Shown here: in pieces, positions 10,892 through 22,597 of the stretch
Layout of the letters: every line of letters starts with the position of its first letter
Numbering within the stretch: the stretch's first letter is position 1
Assembly (NCBI GenBank): GCA_026027325.1
Contig: JAMSLZ010000004.1
Location: 2,666,001 to 2,730,000 of the forward strand
Length of the DNA stretch: 64,000 bases
Origin: Actinomucor elegans
Taxonomy: Eukaryota > Mucoromycota > Mucoromycetes > Mucorales > Mucoraceae
Reading direction: 5' to 3'
Notes under the pieces: model-generated
Databases searched by the model: none
Seen by the model: only the letters and a program-made list of their open reading frames with translations
What the model was told of the DNA's origin: nothing
Position numbers and translations under genes: made by a program

Positions 10892-13800
10892 ATGAAAGAC
10901 AACGATACAACAGCGGTTAAGCCTGCTGAGTGGCATATAAAGACCATTGATCAAGTAGCAAACCATTTTGAGACATCACTGGAAAACGGCCTCACAACAA
11001 ATGAAATTACAGCTAGACATATCACTTACGGCTTTAATGAACTATCAGCAGACGGTGGGCCCAAATGGCTCAAAGTATTAATTGGACAGCTTCTAGACGT
11101 CATGAATTGGATTTTTATTGCATTAGCTGTTGCCTCTTATGTGTTGGAAGATTATATCACTGGATCTCTGCTCATGTTCATTGCTCTTCTCAATTTGTAT
11201 CTTGGTTTCTCTCAGGAATATGCTGCAGAACAAACATTAGCTGCGCTTCGTAGTCTCTCTTCACCTATGGCCGATGTAATTCGTGATGGAAACGAACAAT
11301 CTATTCCTAGTCGTGAAGTTGTACCCGGTGATATACTGCTTGTTAAAGAAGGCGACTCTGTTGGTGCTGATGCTCGATTGATTTATACCTCCAACCTCGA
11401 AGTTGATGAAGCTTTATTAACGGGTGAATCAGTACCTGTTGCCAAACAATTGATTATTCTCGAGAAGCCTGGTAAAGTAACCTGTGAATTGATAAAATAA
11501 AACGAATTACTAACATTTCCTACTTATAGATGAACCATTAGGCGATCGTATCAATATGCTTTATTCTTCTACTATCATTTCTAAAGGTCGAGGCAAGGCT
11601 ATTGTTACCGCTATCGGAATGCACACTGAGATCGGTAAAGTAGCTGCCAAGTTGAACAATGCTAATGACTCTGACCGTACACGTCTTCAAAAGAGTCTTG
11701 ATAAAATGTACGTTATGCTGCTGGTTGCCTCTGTTCTCTGTGTTATTATCGTCCTGGCTTCGGTCAAATTCAAACCTGATTATGATACGGGAATGTATGC
11801 CATGACTGCCGCGCTCTCTGTGTTACCTGCTGGTTTGACCACCGTTATGACCGTCACCCTTGTGCTTGGTGGTAAAGAAATGACACGTCAAAGAGCCATT
11901 GTTCGTAAATTGAAATCCTTGGAAACTTTGGGCTCCGTAACAAACATCTTTTCAGACAAGACTGGTACCTTGACTATGGCCAAAATGGTAGTTGTTCGTT
12001 TCTGGACTCCTTTGGAAGGCTTCTTTTATGTTACTCCCAATGGCCTTGCACCCAAGGGTGATGTATACCGAACGTATGAACGAATTTCTGATAAGATTAC
12101 GGATGATAAAGAAGCTGATCTTGTAGACAAGAGTAACCTTTCACCAGATATTGCTCATTTGATCCGCTGTGCTGCTCTTTGCAACATGTCTAGTATTTAT
12201 CAACACGAAAATGAAACTGAAGTAAAGACTGAAAAGAAAAATCCTCAAGCCGATACAGAAGATACGGAGTCTGATGACTGGGTTGCCAGTGGTGCTCCTA
12301 CTGAAGTGGCTCTTCAAGTTTTTGCTCACAAGTTTGGTATGGGCAAACCTGATTTGGCTAACCATGGCTGGGAATTGCTTGCTGAATATCAATTCGACTC
12401 TACTATCAAGCGCATGACTACGATCTGTTTAGACAAGAACACTGGTGTTGTTTATGCTTTCACCAAAGGTGCCGCTGAACGTGTCATTGACCTCTGTACC
12501 AACGTGTCTACTGAAAATGAACGCCTTCCTATCTTGCAAAATGTTGAACTTTTGGCTTCCAAGGGTCTTCGCGTTATGGCCATGTCTTTCCGTAAGTTGG
12601 ATTTACCAGCAAACATTACAGCTGAAGAACTTCAACGACGCTCTCGTGATGATATTGAACACAACCTCACTTTCCTTGGTCTCACTGGTATTTATGACCC
12701 TCCTCGTAAAGAATCAAGACAGGCTGTACGCGAAGCTCATCGCGCTGGTATCTCTGTTCATATGCTCACTGGTGATCATGAAATTACTGCTACTGCTATC
12801 GCCAAAGAAATCAACATCTTGAACAAAAATTTGTCAGCCCAAGATCTTAAACGTCTTGTCATGACAGGTACCGCCTTTGATGCTATGCCAGATGAAGAGA
12901 TCGATGCTTTGAAAGAATTACCTTTGGTTGTGGCTCGTTGTTCTCCAGAAACCAAGGTCAAGATGATTCAAGCTTCTGCTCGTCGTAATAACATTGCTGC
13001 CATGACCGGTGATGGCGTAAACGACTCACCTTCTCTCCGTATTGCGGATGTCGGCATTGCTATGGGCAAAAATGGTAGTGATGTTGCTAAACAAGCTTCT
13101 GATATTATCTTGACCGATGATAACTTTGCTACCATCATCCGTGCTATTGCTGAAGGCCGTCGTATCTATCAAAACATGCAACGTTTCCTCTTGTACTATT
13201 GGATTCTTTTGTTTGGTTTGGCTTTGGTTGTATTGGTTTGTTTGGCTGTCCGTGATCCTGCTGGTCGTAGTGCTGCTCCCATGTCTACGCTTCAAATGAT
13301 TTACATTTATATTTCTATTACTCCTCCTGCTGGTGCTCTTAGTACACAACCTGCTTCCAAGACTGTAATGAAAGAACCCCCTCGTCCTCCTACTGAAAGC
13401 ATATTTAATCGCGAAATTATTATGGATACTATTGCCTATTCTCTCGGTATCACTATTGTCTGTTTGATTGCTTTCTTTGTTCCCTTGTATACCTTGGGTG
13501 ATGGCGTAGGCGGTGTTAATTGTGATTCCAACTATGTCGCTGGTGCCTGTGATTCTTTCTATAGAGGTCGTGCCTCTCTTTTAGTTACATTTACTTTTGC
13601 TTCTTTGGTAGTTATGGTGCACTGCCGTAGCCATCGTCAAATTGAATGGAATTTGGCTGGTCTCCGCGAAACCTTTAAATCACGCACCTTTGTTGGTACT
13701 TTTATCTTTGATATTATCACACTTTGCTTGTTTATCTATATTCCTGATGTCGCCATCAAGGGTTTCCGTATGCTGTCCATCACTTGGGAATGGGGACTTG

Positions 13801-13967
13801 ATATTGGATTAGTGCTTTTCCTTATTGCATATGGTGAAATATTCAAGTTTGCCAAGCGTACTTTCTTGAAATCCATGGATTCTGGTGTTGCAGATGAAGT
13901 AGATGATGATGACACGATTAGAAACGCTGAATTGCAAAATATTACAAGTTTTTATGCGCACAATTAG
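10892..13967 (+). CDS. Type II P-type cation ATPase (ENA/ACU-like)
   Basis: ATP-driven cation pump of the plasma or internal membrane. Two exons (10892-11471 and 11530-13967) separated by a 58-bp intron with GTAAAG donor, CTAAC branch site and TAG acceptor; 1005 residues. Motifs in order: N-terminal cation-ATPase domain, TM1-2 (about 60-110), TGES actuator loop (177-180), TM4 with LPAGLTTVMT, the phosphorylation site DKTGTLT (336-342), KGAAERV nucleotide-binding motif, MLTGDHEITA, the hinge TGDGVNDSP, and the C-terminal membrane bundle. The conserved block around GIAMGKNGSDVAKQASDI and the overall sequence resemble fungal type IID pumps (ENA Na/K exporters and ACU alkali-cation uptake ATPases) more than SERCA or Na,K-ATPase, because the PEGL motif of TM4 is absent. 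The transported ion and direction cannot be decided from the sequence. Confidence 0.92.
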
Positions 13968-16900
13968 AACAGCATTATATCCATATTAATTATTTTTCAT
14001 CCTTACTATCTATATATCTGCATCATTTACCCCCCCCCCCCCTCGTACCCTCTAATTATCATTAATACTGTACTAATGTACTTTTTCTACTGTCCTTTAG
14101 CATTCTTTTTATTTTTGAATAAAGTCTAAAAAGTTTCATTCAAGTAATAATAATCACAGTAACATTGTGTGTATTTTCTAAAACATTAAACATTGGATAT
14201 AGCAGGCATAGTCTATCCAAGTTTCAGTTGGGTATAAAGAGATGCTAAGCGCCAATCCGTACAAATAGCTTATTTTCCCCAAAATAAATAGCTAGCATAT
14301 TCCATTACTTTAAACAAAGGCTTTAATGGGATGATGCAGAAAATTGCTTTGTATATAAAACTCTTATCAAATACTACAATGAACCATGGTTTGTTGAAAA
14401 ATCTATTGATCAATAGATCCAATCCATTCAAATACATATAATTTACATTATAGTCATTGAACTTCAGTTAAACGAAGCATTTACTGGCTAATGCATACTC
14501 GATATGAACTACTCAATTTATTAGAGTAAGTGCTCAACTATAGTACAAGTATACATTATAGTCGTTAAAAGTTAATCTGGTGATGACATAGGCATATCTC
14601 ATATAGTCTAGAACCATTAATGATCAATCTCTCAGCTGGTAAATGCTTCATACCCATAAAGGACTGCTGCATTAGTTGAAACATTTGCTTAAGAACAGTT
14701 TTAATAACGAACTAGTTTCATTTTCATATTAGAAAATAGGAACCTCTTTTAGATTAGATGAGATTCGTAAAACTAGTGCCCCCAACCATATTCCACTAGT
14801 ATATCTAATTGAAGTGTTGATAAAACACATCATCATCATTGTCAGCATCATATCACTCAATCAAAATTAGACGTTAATGATATATCACCTTTTTATTAAT
14901 ATAATATAGAATAGACCGAGAAAAAAGCCTCATCATACATTACTTTATTGAGACACTTTGATATTAGTGATCATTCGATTCTAAAAGCATATCGTAATTC
15001 TTAACGAAATTCTGTGTTTAAGCACCTAGAGATCACAAATGGTTAACAAACCGCAATTTATGAGCTCTTTGAGTCCTTTACGCACTTACTCAATGATTTG
15101 AGCATTACTTTCTATATGTTTACTTCTAGTACAATGGATTATTACTCTGATAACACTTCAATAAGCTTTTGTTTCAGAGATGTATCATTTGTAATCGAAT
15201 ATTGTTATTGTAAAATGTATAGGTAAAAATATTTCGATATGGAGTGAGACTTTCCACGCCTTCTATTATAATAGTATGGGATGAGTTTATGATAAAAGTA
15301 AAATGAGTTTCTATATTTAAGGGCTTCTCAAAAGGTAAATTGTACTTGCGCATTATAATAGCTCTTTTTGAGCTATCTATTATTTTGAAAGACTGTTTGA
15401 ATGGGAAATAATACGTAATAATAAAGGATTCCAGGTACGAGTTCCATGAACGAATCATCTCATATAGTTCATCGAATCAAGTATATATTATACGGATATT
15501 ATAGACTGTTGTATTTTAGATACAGTATAGGCCGCATTTGTTTATTCAAAAGGGCGTTATATTTGATAATTTTATTTAAGTAGATACAACTTGGAAACGC
15601 GATAATTATTTTTTTGACTTAATTGACCCATAAAAAAGCATTCTTCCTAGATACTGTTTCATGAAAGGATAAAGCGACGACATAGCTAATGGAAATTACA
15701 AATTAACAAATGTGAACAGATATACCTCACATTACTAAAAATCTTAATAGTTGCATTTATTTACCCCAAATAAGGCTTATCAATTGAATATTATATTCGA
15801 CCGAGACCATTAGAAATCTCGCATTGAATTTGAGCTTAAATTTTCAGATCAGAGATCCCATCAAAAATCTTCAGGCTCAGATTTTGAAAATGTATGCTAA
15901 AAACCAAGAATTATTAATTGAAAGACAATTAGCATAAATTAACATGTAAAAATATTAATACACACATATTGTAGGAAGTTAAATATACTTTCAAATGATA
16001 TATGTTATGTAGAGAATTAAAAAGAAAAGTATATTATTACTCCAGAAAGGAAATGCTCACTATCATTGAAGCATGATAGTGTCTTTCATATCTAATTGCT
16101 AGCCATATGGGTCTAAATATTAAAACAAATGCTATTAAATTTCCTAGTATTAAAGCTAGATACCAGTTAGTTCTAGACATTGGCGTAGTAGTTTAACTTC
16201 AAGCATCTAGTTGAGGGTGCTATCATCATCTATCTATCTTCTTACACACTGTTCAATAACCGCAGCCAATCAAAATGAGACGGCAATTAAACATAATCTG
16301 ATACTTCAGTCTACAAGACAAAAGACACAAATTTGGCCTTTGACTATCTGAGATAAATTAAAGGCTTAATAATCGTTTAAATGGCGCAAGCTTTGTAAAA
16401 CATTTGAACTAGAATGCTGTACCAGGAACAAAAATAGTAGTACATTGTCGGAGGTACTTAGACACGACCTGTTCCATGAGATTATGGCTATGAAACATTA
16501 TGTATAAAAAAAATACCTTAAATTTCATATATTTTTTTTTTCGCATTTCGAAATTGTATATCAGTTACTTATTGATCTTGATACAATAGTTGAATCCAAT
16601 AGACTTCATCGGGAATAACATGTTAGCCTCATTTTTTCAACATCCACGCCCAATGAAATCGGAGTTTCATCTATCAATCATAGCAGCATCCAGCATCTGT
16701 CTATGTTAACACACAGTTATAAAAATCAATTCATTAGAAAGAACACTATTTTTTCTATGCATTTCCTATGATTTAATTTTTTTTTTTTACACAGCGTATT
16801 TTTGAAGCAGAAGAGAATAAAAATGGAGTGTATAAAATTAATCGAGACCTACTTGACTGGAATATGTTTACCCTTGATTGATAATGCTCCTTTTTAAAAT

Positions 16901-17560
16901 CTTGGACCTAATAAAAGAATCTCTAATCTAAGCTTATTTTGTGTTCCATACTTGTGCAAAGCAATCAGAGCGTATCAAGGTTAACATGTGGTACCTTGCT
17001 TTCAATTAATCAGTAATTGCTTGAACGAGTAAAATTAACCAAACTAGTACGTGTTGTACCAGTCTTATTTTCAAAGATCCACAGTAAAAGCACTGCAGGG
17101 TTTGGTTTCAGTATCTGAGACATATATCTGCTGCGCGTGCATTTTAGTGGCTGGTAATCAAGTAGTACGACTTTTTGTTTAGCCTTTAATCTTTGAATAT
17201 GCTCTATAAATGCTATTTTTACTCGATATTAAACCTCTTGGCAAAATAGCAGTAAATAATGAGCGAAAGGCCTTCTAATCATTTACCATTAAAGGATATT
17301 TTATTTCCTATATTTGGGATTTACTTTTTTCCCTAGAGATCTTGATCAGCGTGTAGCATTGAAACACCTCACAAAAACCGGGATAGAAAGTCTTGGCAAT
17401 TGCCAGTTAAAGTAAAATTATATATTTCAATCCAAAAGTAAGATAATTTCACCTAAACGAGTAAGCATCTCATGCATTCGCTGATATTGAATAACAAATA
17501 GATATAAAAACCTCGTTTTTCCGTGTATTATATTCCCCTTTTCTTTATTTTTTAATTACT
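13968..17560. other. Long intergenic region, no gene seen
   Basis: About 3.6 kb of AT-rich sequence. A run of 13 C residues (14030-14042) lies about 65 bp after the ATPase stop and probably falls in its 3' untranslated region. The rest has short, AT-biased open frames only (the longest, at 15174-15458 minus, has no recognisable features). The final 60 bases contain TATAAAAACC near 17502, a plausible TATA box for the velvet gene at 17561. Confidence 0.5.
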
Positions 17561-19063
17561 ATGACTTCCAGCGGATGCACTTATCGATTTATCGAAAGCT
17601 CTCTTTCTGACCTCTCCTTGTAAGCATCAAGTGTTATTAATCATAACATTCGATTAACATGACGACGTTATAGAAACTATGACTTAGAAATCAGACAGCA
17701 GCCAGAAAGAGCTAAACTCAGTACAATCAACGAAAGAGGTAAAAAGATATCTTCCATATTGGTGATACTAATACCTATCGATAGACCGACGATCCATTGA
17801 ACCACCACCTATCTTACAATTACATTGGCAAAACTGTTCAAACGAAGAACTAAAGTAAAAAAAAAAGAAAAAAAAAATCAATTGTATACTGTAACGTTGT
17901 ACTGATCTAAAATAACCTTAGAAAATGTCTTCAAAGCCCATTCTACTTTACTGTAGCCAATCTTGTTACTGAAGAAGATCCCGAAACACCTTTACTACCT
18001 GCTGAAAATTACTTGTCGGGTACAATTGTATCATCTCTACATAGACTACGAGATATTGATAATTCAGGTAAGCAAATAGTTTCAAAAAAACAATATAAAC
18101 TCACATGTTATATTAGATGGTGGCTTCTTTGTTTTCGGTGATCTTGCTGTTAGAAAAGAAGGCAAATTCAAATTGAGATTCTCACTGTTTGAAATACAAG
18201 AGTAAGTGCATCTTCAAATACCACGACGGTATACTCATCTTATTCTTAGCGGACAAGTCGTGAACCGCAACACTATATTATCTAATACATTCACTGTATT
18301 TATTCCAAAGCAATACCCTGGTCCTGTTGAAGCCACTTTTCTATCAAGGACATTCTCTGACCAAGGTGTCAAAATGAGAATTCGTAAAGAACACAGATTA
18401 CAAACGTATGTATCACCTGCTTAATGTATAATAAACCTACTAATTATAAATAATTATAGACGAAAGAGGAAACTAACTACTGATACAATTAATGATAATC
18501 CTACCAAAAGATACTATACCGAAAAACCATCTTATGCTGAACCTTCTTCTACTTCATCAGACGTCTTTTTCGGTCGCTGGCAAACAAACGCTCCACCAAT
18601 AAAGCACGAACCCGTACATCGTATTTCAACCCCTCCTTATCAACCCTATGAAGGCTTGCCAAACAAATTGAAATACAGCCATACCGAATATCACGCACAG
18701 GCTTTTCCTAGTCCAGAAAGCACTACAATATCCTCTATAACACGTTCTGTGTTATGCGGCCAAACGAACCCACATACCCAACACCTTGCTTCACCTGCTC
18801 TTATCCCATCTACCAATTTTACAGACTCACCACTTCTTACACAACTTCCCTTAGCGAGTGATCATCGACTGCCTACACCATCTAATTCAATGGAAGACCT
18901 TCATGAGATCGCCACCGGTTCTCAAAGCTGGGGTACTCGGCTACCCCCTTTAAGGGCTATTATGAGCGATATTCAACAATACAACAAGCATTTTCCGTTA
19001 TTACTACCTCCTCCTATTGTGAGTCAGCCTTGTATGACGATGCACCAGTATCGCTACCATTAA
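17561..19063 (+). CDS. Velvet-domain transcriptional regulator
   Basis: Velvet proteins are fungal DNA-binding regulators of development, light response and secondary metabolism that act in the nucleus, often as dimers. I resolved seven exons by splice sites and frame: 17561-17619, 17674-17738, 17785-17854, 17922-18067, 18117-18201, 18250-18405 and 18460-19063; 394 residues. The velvet fold is diagnostic: [14 protein letters not shown] (residues 22-35), then [60 protein letters not shown], and [19 protein letters not shown] basic cluster RKRK directly after the domain (about 195-198) is a likely nuclear localisation signal. The C-terminal 195 residues are Ser/Pro/Thr-rich and probably disordered. 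The short N-terminus before the domain argues against a VeA-type arrangement with long extensions; VelB/VosA/VelC-type membership needs a tree. Introns are 46-67 bp. Confidence 0.9.
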
Positions 19064-20697
19064 ATTTATTATAATTACATTCATTCTACATTCCTTTCGC
19101 ATTTTTTTTTATGATATATACTACTGTACAGCATACATGCCACCAATTTTTTTTATTATGTTTCTTTGGTCAATTACTATACTATATGTTTCAACTATGT
19201 GTTATCTATAATAAGCCCTCATTGTTTCATTTTACATTCAGCTGCTCCCCTTAATTAACCAGATCGCGATGGCGTTTTATATTACATAAATAATTACTTA
19301 AACAGAAATACATTACCGTAAATCAATGTTCTATTTGAATCATTCCTTTATTTAACTTTTTGAGCCCTATAATATGATAAATAATCCAGCAAGTTTGTAC
19401 CTTAATAAATTGCTTCAGTTTCTTTTTACTATCTGTAAAGAAGCTTGGTATAGTTTGTTGATTATGTACAAAAGAAATTACCAGTCGACAGTAAGCATTC
19501 TACTCGACTGTAAGTATCATTCATAAGATTTAAGGGTTTTGAACGCTGATTAATTTTCATAGTATTTTTATATCATTCTTATATTTTCTGTGTTGGTTCA
19601 ACCATATTTCCTTTGTTTAACGCTGATCGACATTACGTGAGCTACTGTGATGGCGATCTCCAAAGTGACGATTTTATTCGCTGGCGGCATTTGAACCATT
19701 TGTTCCTGAAAATTACTCCAAATTCACTACACTGTACCCTGATCAACAATCCATCGATGCATCACTTTCAATACCAGGTTATATATAAAATATACGATAC
19801 TCTCCTCGATGATTGTATTTTGATAATGATGTATACGCTTTAAAAAGATCCGAGTAGATCCGATAGTATGGCATATTTCCTTTCTGGTGCTGCTTTTTTT
19901 TTAAATATTAGTTTCTTGCAAAATGCATATCAATAAAAAACAAAATTTATTCTTTACAAGGTATGCTAATCATGCAAAAGATATATTTATATTTTTAATC
20001 TTGTAGACTGTAATTTTAGCTTTTAGATGAAAATTTCAATGTCGGGAGACAACGTTCTTATTTTTATAAATATATATAAATCCAAGTACCATTTTCATTG
20101 GTGGACCCGACAGAATCAACTTTATACAGGCCATAGTTATCTCAAAAACGCATGAAGTGTATAACTTGAGTTTTTGGATGCTAAGTAAGGCGAAATATGC
20201 TTTCCTGAATAAGAACGCTTCCTTAATTAAGTACGAACTATGAGATGTATTATGCTGCTTAAACCATATGATGTTTGTTTTACTGCGATATGATATTTTT
20301 CTTTTCAGTTTATTGAAAAATATATGCAATTCCATTAAAAGTTTGATTTTTACTACTTGTTTATTATTTAAACCATGTTTCTAATTATTAGTTTGTATCT
20401 TACGATTTTTATTTCACGATACTTCGGAGCCACAGTATTTTTGCTTAGAAAAATTGGCATAACACATTAATTGACGCTTAGATTTCTCGGCCGATCTTAC
20501 TCAAATGCCACATCTAATTATTCCATGATCAAAACAGGTTACTACATCTTGTTAAACTTAAGTTTGACTTTTAAAACGAAGAATTCTAGGTTAAATGCTT
20601 GAAATTATACTTTTATTACCTAACATAATGCCTATATTCTTATCTCCCAATTAAAAACGTTTTCAAGAATACTACGCTATAAAGAGTTTTATTAATT
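19064..20697. other. Intergenic, no gene seen
   Basis: AT-rich DNA between the velvet gene and the inverted BAG duplication. It holds a degenerate dispersed-repeat copy at 20483-20530. Open frames at 19613-19843 (plus) and 20036-20335 (minus) have no recognisable similarity and AT-driven codon use. Confidence 0.5.
20483..20530 (+). repeat. Degenerate dispersed repeat copy C
   Basis: Contains TTTCTCGGCCGATCTTACTC followed by AAATGCCACATCTAATTATT. It aligns with the copy at 36757 over about 48 bp with no gaps and roughly two-thirds identity by eye. Both are on the plus strand, so they are not part of the inverted BAG duplication, whose arms lie in opposite orientation. Confidence 0.4.
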
Positions 20698-20761
20698 ATC
20701 TAAATGTCTGAATGATTATGATATACTATTATACATGAAAGTAAAAGTAAATGGATATGTA

Positions 20762-20792
<31 letters not shown>

Positions 20793-20879
20793 CTAATACT
20801 AATGCCAATGCTGATGATAAATAGATAGATATAAAATATGAAGGGAATACTACTAGCACAAGATAGGGTCAGTTATTAT

Positions 20880-22292
20880 CTACATCATGTATTCATCCTC
20901 ATCACTATGACTACTACAGCTAACACGCTCCCATTCTTTTTGCTTGTAATCATCTAGCTTTGCCAGCATGGCTTCAGCTCGCTTCACCAGTGCTTTGCGT
21001 TCATTTCGAATATCTTCATCACCATCGGATTCAATCATATCCAACTTTAACAGCGCCTTCATGATTTGATCTTCATAACCCAAAAACTGACGATTTTCAG
21101 CAGTAGAAGCAAGTACAGTTCCAGGAGAAGCTGGGTTGGGGAAATCCAATGAGGCATTCAACACATGGTCTTCGTGTTGCTGACGGATGGTATCCAGTTC
21201 TTGTTCAATTCGGCTGAGAGCATCAAACTTGGCAATCTTGACAGGATCTTCTTCGGGGAACTTTGTAAACTCGTCTTTGTATTCAGTGGTGGTGAGGATA
21301 TCGTGCACCAAGTTTTGTAGAGAGGCAGCCGATTCGACCAAATCAGGCATATCATCTTCGTCCATAGAGTCCTCGGTTTCATTTTCATCAAGGTGTTCTA
21401 AAGCCAAGGCAGCCACGTCGTCTTCTGGCTCTTCCATTGTATCATCCTCATTGTTGACATTGATATCAGAGACTTTTACGTAATCGTTCTCATCATTATC
21501 TTCTTTTTCCTCTTCTTGTTCTTGTTCTTGTTCTTGTTGGTTATCTTCATGATCACTGCTGTCCAGCTGGTGTGCTTTGTTAGAAATATAGTCCACAAAT
21601 TCATCCAATGTCATCATTTGCTCTTGAGCTTGTTCTTGAATTTGTCCTCGTTGGTTTTGCTTAGATTCAAACTCAGGCTCAGCTTCTTCTTCGTCTTCTT
21701 CTTCTTCATTGTCTTTTTGACCAAAGAGGAACTTGACTAGGGCTTCCAGATTCTTTTGCTCAGGCTCAACTTCGGATTCAGATATAGTGTCTTCTTCCTC
21801 TGCATCTTCATGTTGAGCAGCAGCAGTAGCCAAAGCTTCAGCAATGACATGGCAAGGATTGGCATATTCCGTGGACTTGACAGCCTGTTGCTGGGCCAAA
21901 GCGTAAAGACGTTGCTGTTCTTGCTGATGCTCAATCAAAGCAGTATAAAAAGCTTCTTCTTGCTGTTGGCGACGACGCTGCTCTTCTTCTTGTCGTTGCT
22001 GCTGCTGGAATATCAGTTGTTGGCGAAGCAAAGCAGCTTCTTGCTGTCTCTTTTTGTTTTCATAATAAGCTTGGATAGCAAGTTCTTCTTGCTCACGTCG
22101 ACGTTGGAGTTCAGTTAAAACTTGCAATTTGTACATGGCTCTCTGTAAACGACGCTTTTCTTGTTCTTGATGATAGGCATGGAGAGCAGCACGTTCTTGA
22201 TACAGCAAATGTTGGATTTGAGCGTAATCATCCACAGATAATTGCGATTGATGGCGTTGATAGGGTAATTGTTCAATATAAATAGGATACAT
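20880..22292 (-). CDS. BAG-domain co-chaperone, copy 1
   Basis: BAG-domain proteins bind the Hsp70 ATPase domain and act as nucleotide-exchange factors. Single exon, 470 residues, start ATG at 22292 preceded 80 bp upstream by a TATA box (TATAAATA on the gene strand, 22379-22372). N-terminus MYPIYIEQLPYQRHQSQ, then a long Gln/Glu/Arg-rich coiled-coil (about residues 25-155) and an acidic central region with EQ repeats. The C-terminal BAG domain (about 355-455) shows FDALSRIEQELDTIRQQHED and ALLKLDMIESDGDEDIRNER followed by KALVKRAEAMLAKLDDY, which matches the family pattern of LL.LD.I...G...IR..RK..V. The paralogue at 34176 differs by one substitution and two in-frame insertions. No membrane segment or signal peptide. 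The Hsp70 partner is inferred from the domain. Confidence 0.88.
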   Translation of the reverse strand: MYPIYIEQLPYQRHQSQLSVDDYAQIQHLLYQERAALHAYHQEQEKRRLQRAMYKLQVLTELQRRREQEELAIQAYYENKKRQQEAALLRQQLIFQQQQRQEEEQRRRQQQEEAFYTALIEHQQEQQRLYALAQQQAVKSTEYANPCHVIAEALATAAAQHEDAEEEDTISESEVEPEQKNLEALVKFLFGQKDNEEEEDEEEAEPEFESKQNQRGQIQEQAQEQMMTLDEFVDYISNKAHQLDSSDHEDNQQEQEQEQEEEKEDNDENDYVKVSDINVNNEDDTMEEPEDDVAALALEHLDENETEDSMDEDDMPDLVESAASLQNLVHDILTTTEYKDEFTKFPEEDPVKIAKFDALSRIEQELDTIRQQHEDHVLNASLDFPNPASPGTVLASTAENRQFLGYEDQIMKALLKLDMIESDGDEDIRNERKALVKRAEAMLAKLDDYKQKEWERVSCSSHSDEDEYMM

Positions 22293-22371
22293 TGTTGAAA
22301 GGAAAAGAAAAACTTTTATTTGATTTGAATAAAGAAAGATAAAAAAAAAAGTAGCTTGAAAAGTGTCAAAG

Positions 22372-22379
22372 TATTTATA
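22372..22379 (-). promoter_or_regulatory. TATA box of BAG copy 1
   Basis: TATAAATA on the minus strand, 80 bp upstream of the start codon at 22292. The identical element is kept in copy 2 at 34088-34095. Position and identity in both arms make it the likely core promoter. Confidence 0.6.
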
Positions 22380-22563
22380 CCATTTGCCCTTTTGCGTAGT
22401 TGACAGGAATGGAAGCTTCGCGCAATTGCTGGTAACAATAATTGTTAAGCAAAACTCCGCTGCTGCTTACCGAGTTATTTTTTTTTTCTTTTCTTTCTAG
22501 TGGCTTCTAGGATTTGTGAGAAATATTTTAGCCAATCAGAGGTTCCCTTTAGTCGGATTTTTC

Positions 22564-22582
22564 TTCTCGAAGATGCCCGAAG
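22564..22582 (-). promoter_or_regulatory. Heat-shock-element-like site, BAG copy 1
   Basis: The plus strand reads TTCTCGAAGATGCCCGAAG: a TTCnnGAA core followed by another GAA unit in correct five-base phase, with the unit between them degenerate. Heat shock factor binds alternating nGAAn/nTTCn units. The site lies about 275 bp upstream of the BAG start codon, sensible for a gene of an Hsp70 co-chaperone. A CCAAT box (CCAATCAG, near 22534) lies between it and the gene. Binding is inferred from the motif only. Confidence 0.5.
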
Positions 22583-22597
22583 AGTTCAGTAAGCTTG

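Larger units (their letters stand above)
20698..22597 (-). repeat. Left arm of inverted duplication (BAG gene)
   Basis: A 1.9-kb segment repeated in opposite orientation at 32156-35783. The left edge is set where the match to the other arm stops after CATTTAGAT (plus-strand ATCTAAATG at 20698). The right edge is at AAGCTTG (22597), after which the two arms diverge abruptly. Matching continues through the promoter, coding region and 3' flank, including untranslated DNA, so this is a duplicated DNA segment and not a retrocopy. Without the transposon and its extra TA, the right arm is 1913 bp against 1900 bp here; two coding indels explain 15 bp of the difference. Confidence 0.93.

Noticed and set aside
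20760..20800. (TAA)n/(TA)n microsatellite at the BAG 3' flank as a transposon end
   Set aside because: It is present in both arms as part of the duplicated segment and has no terminal-repeat partner.
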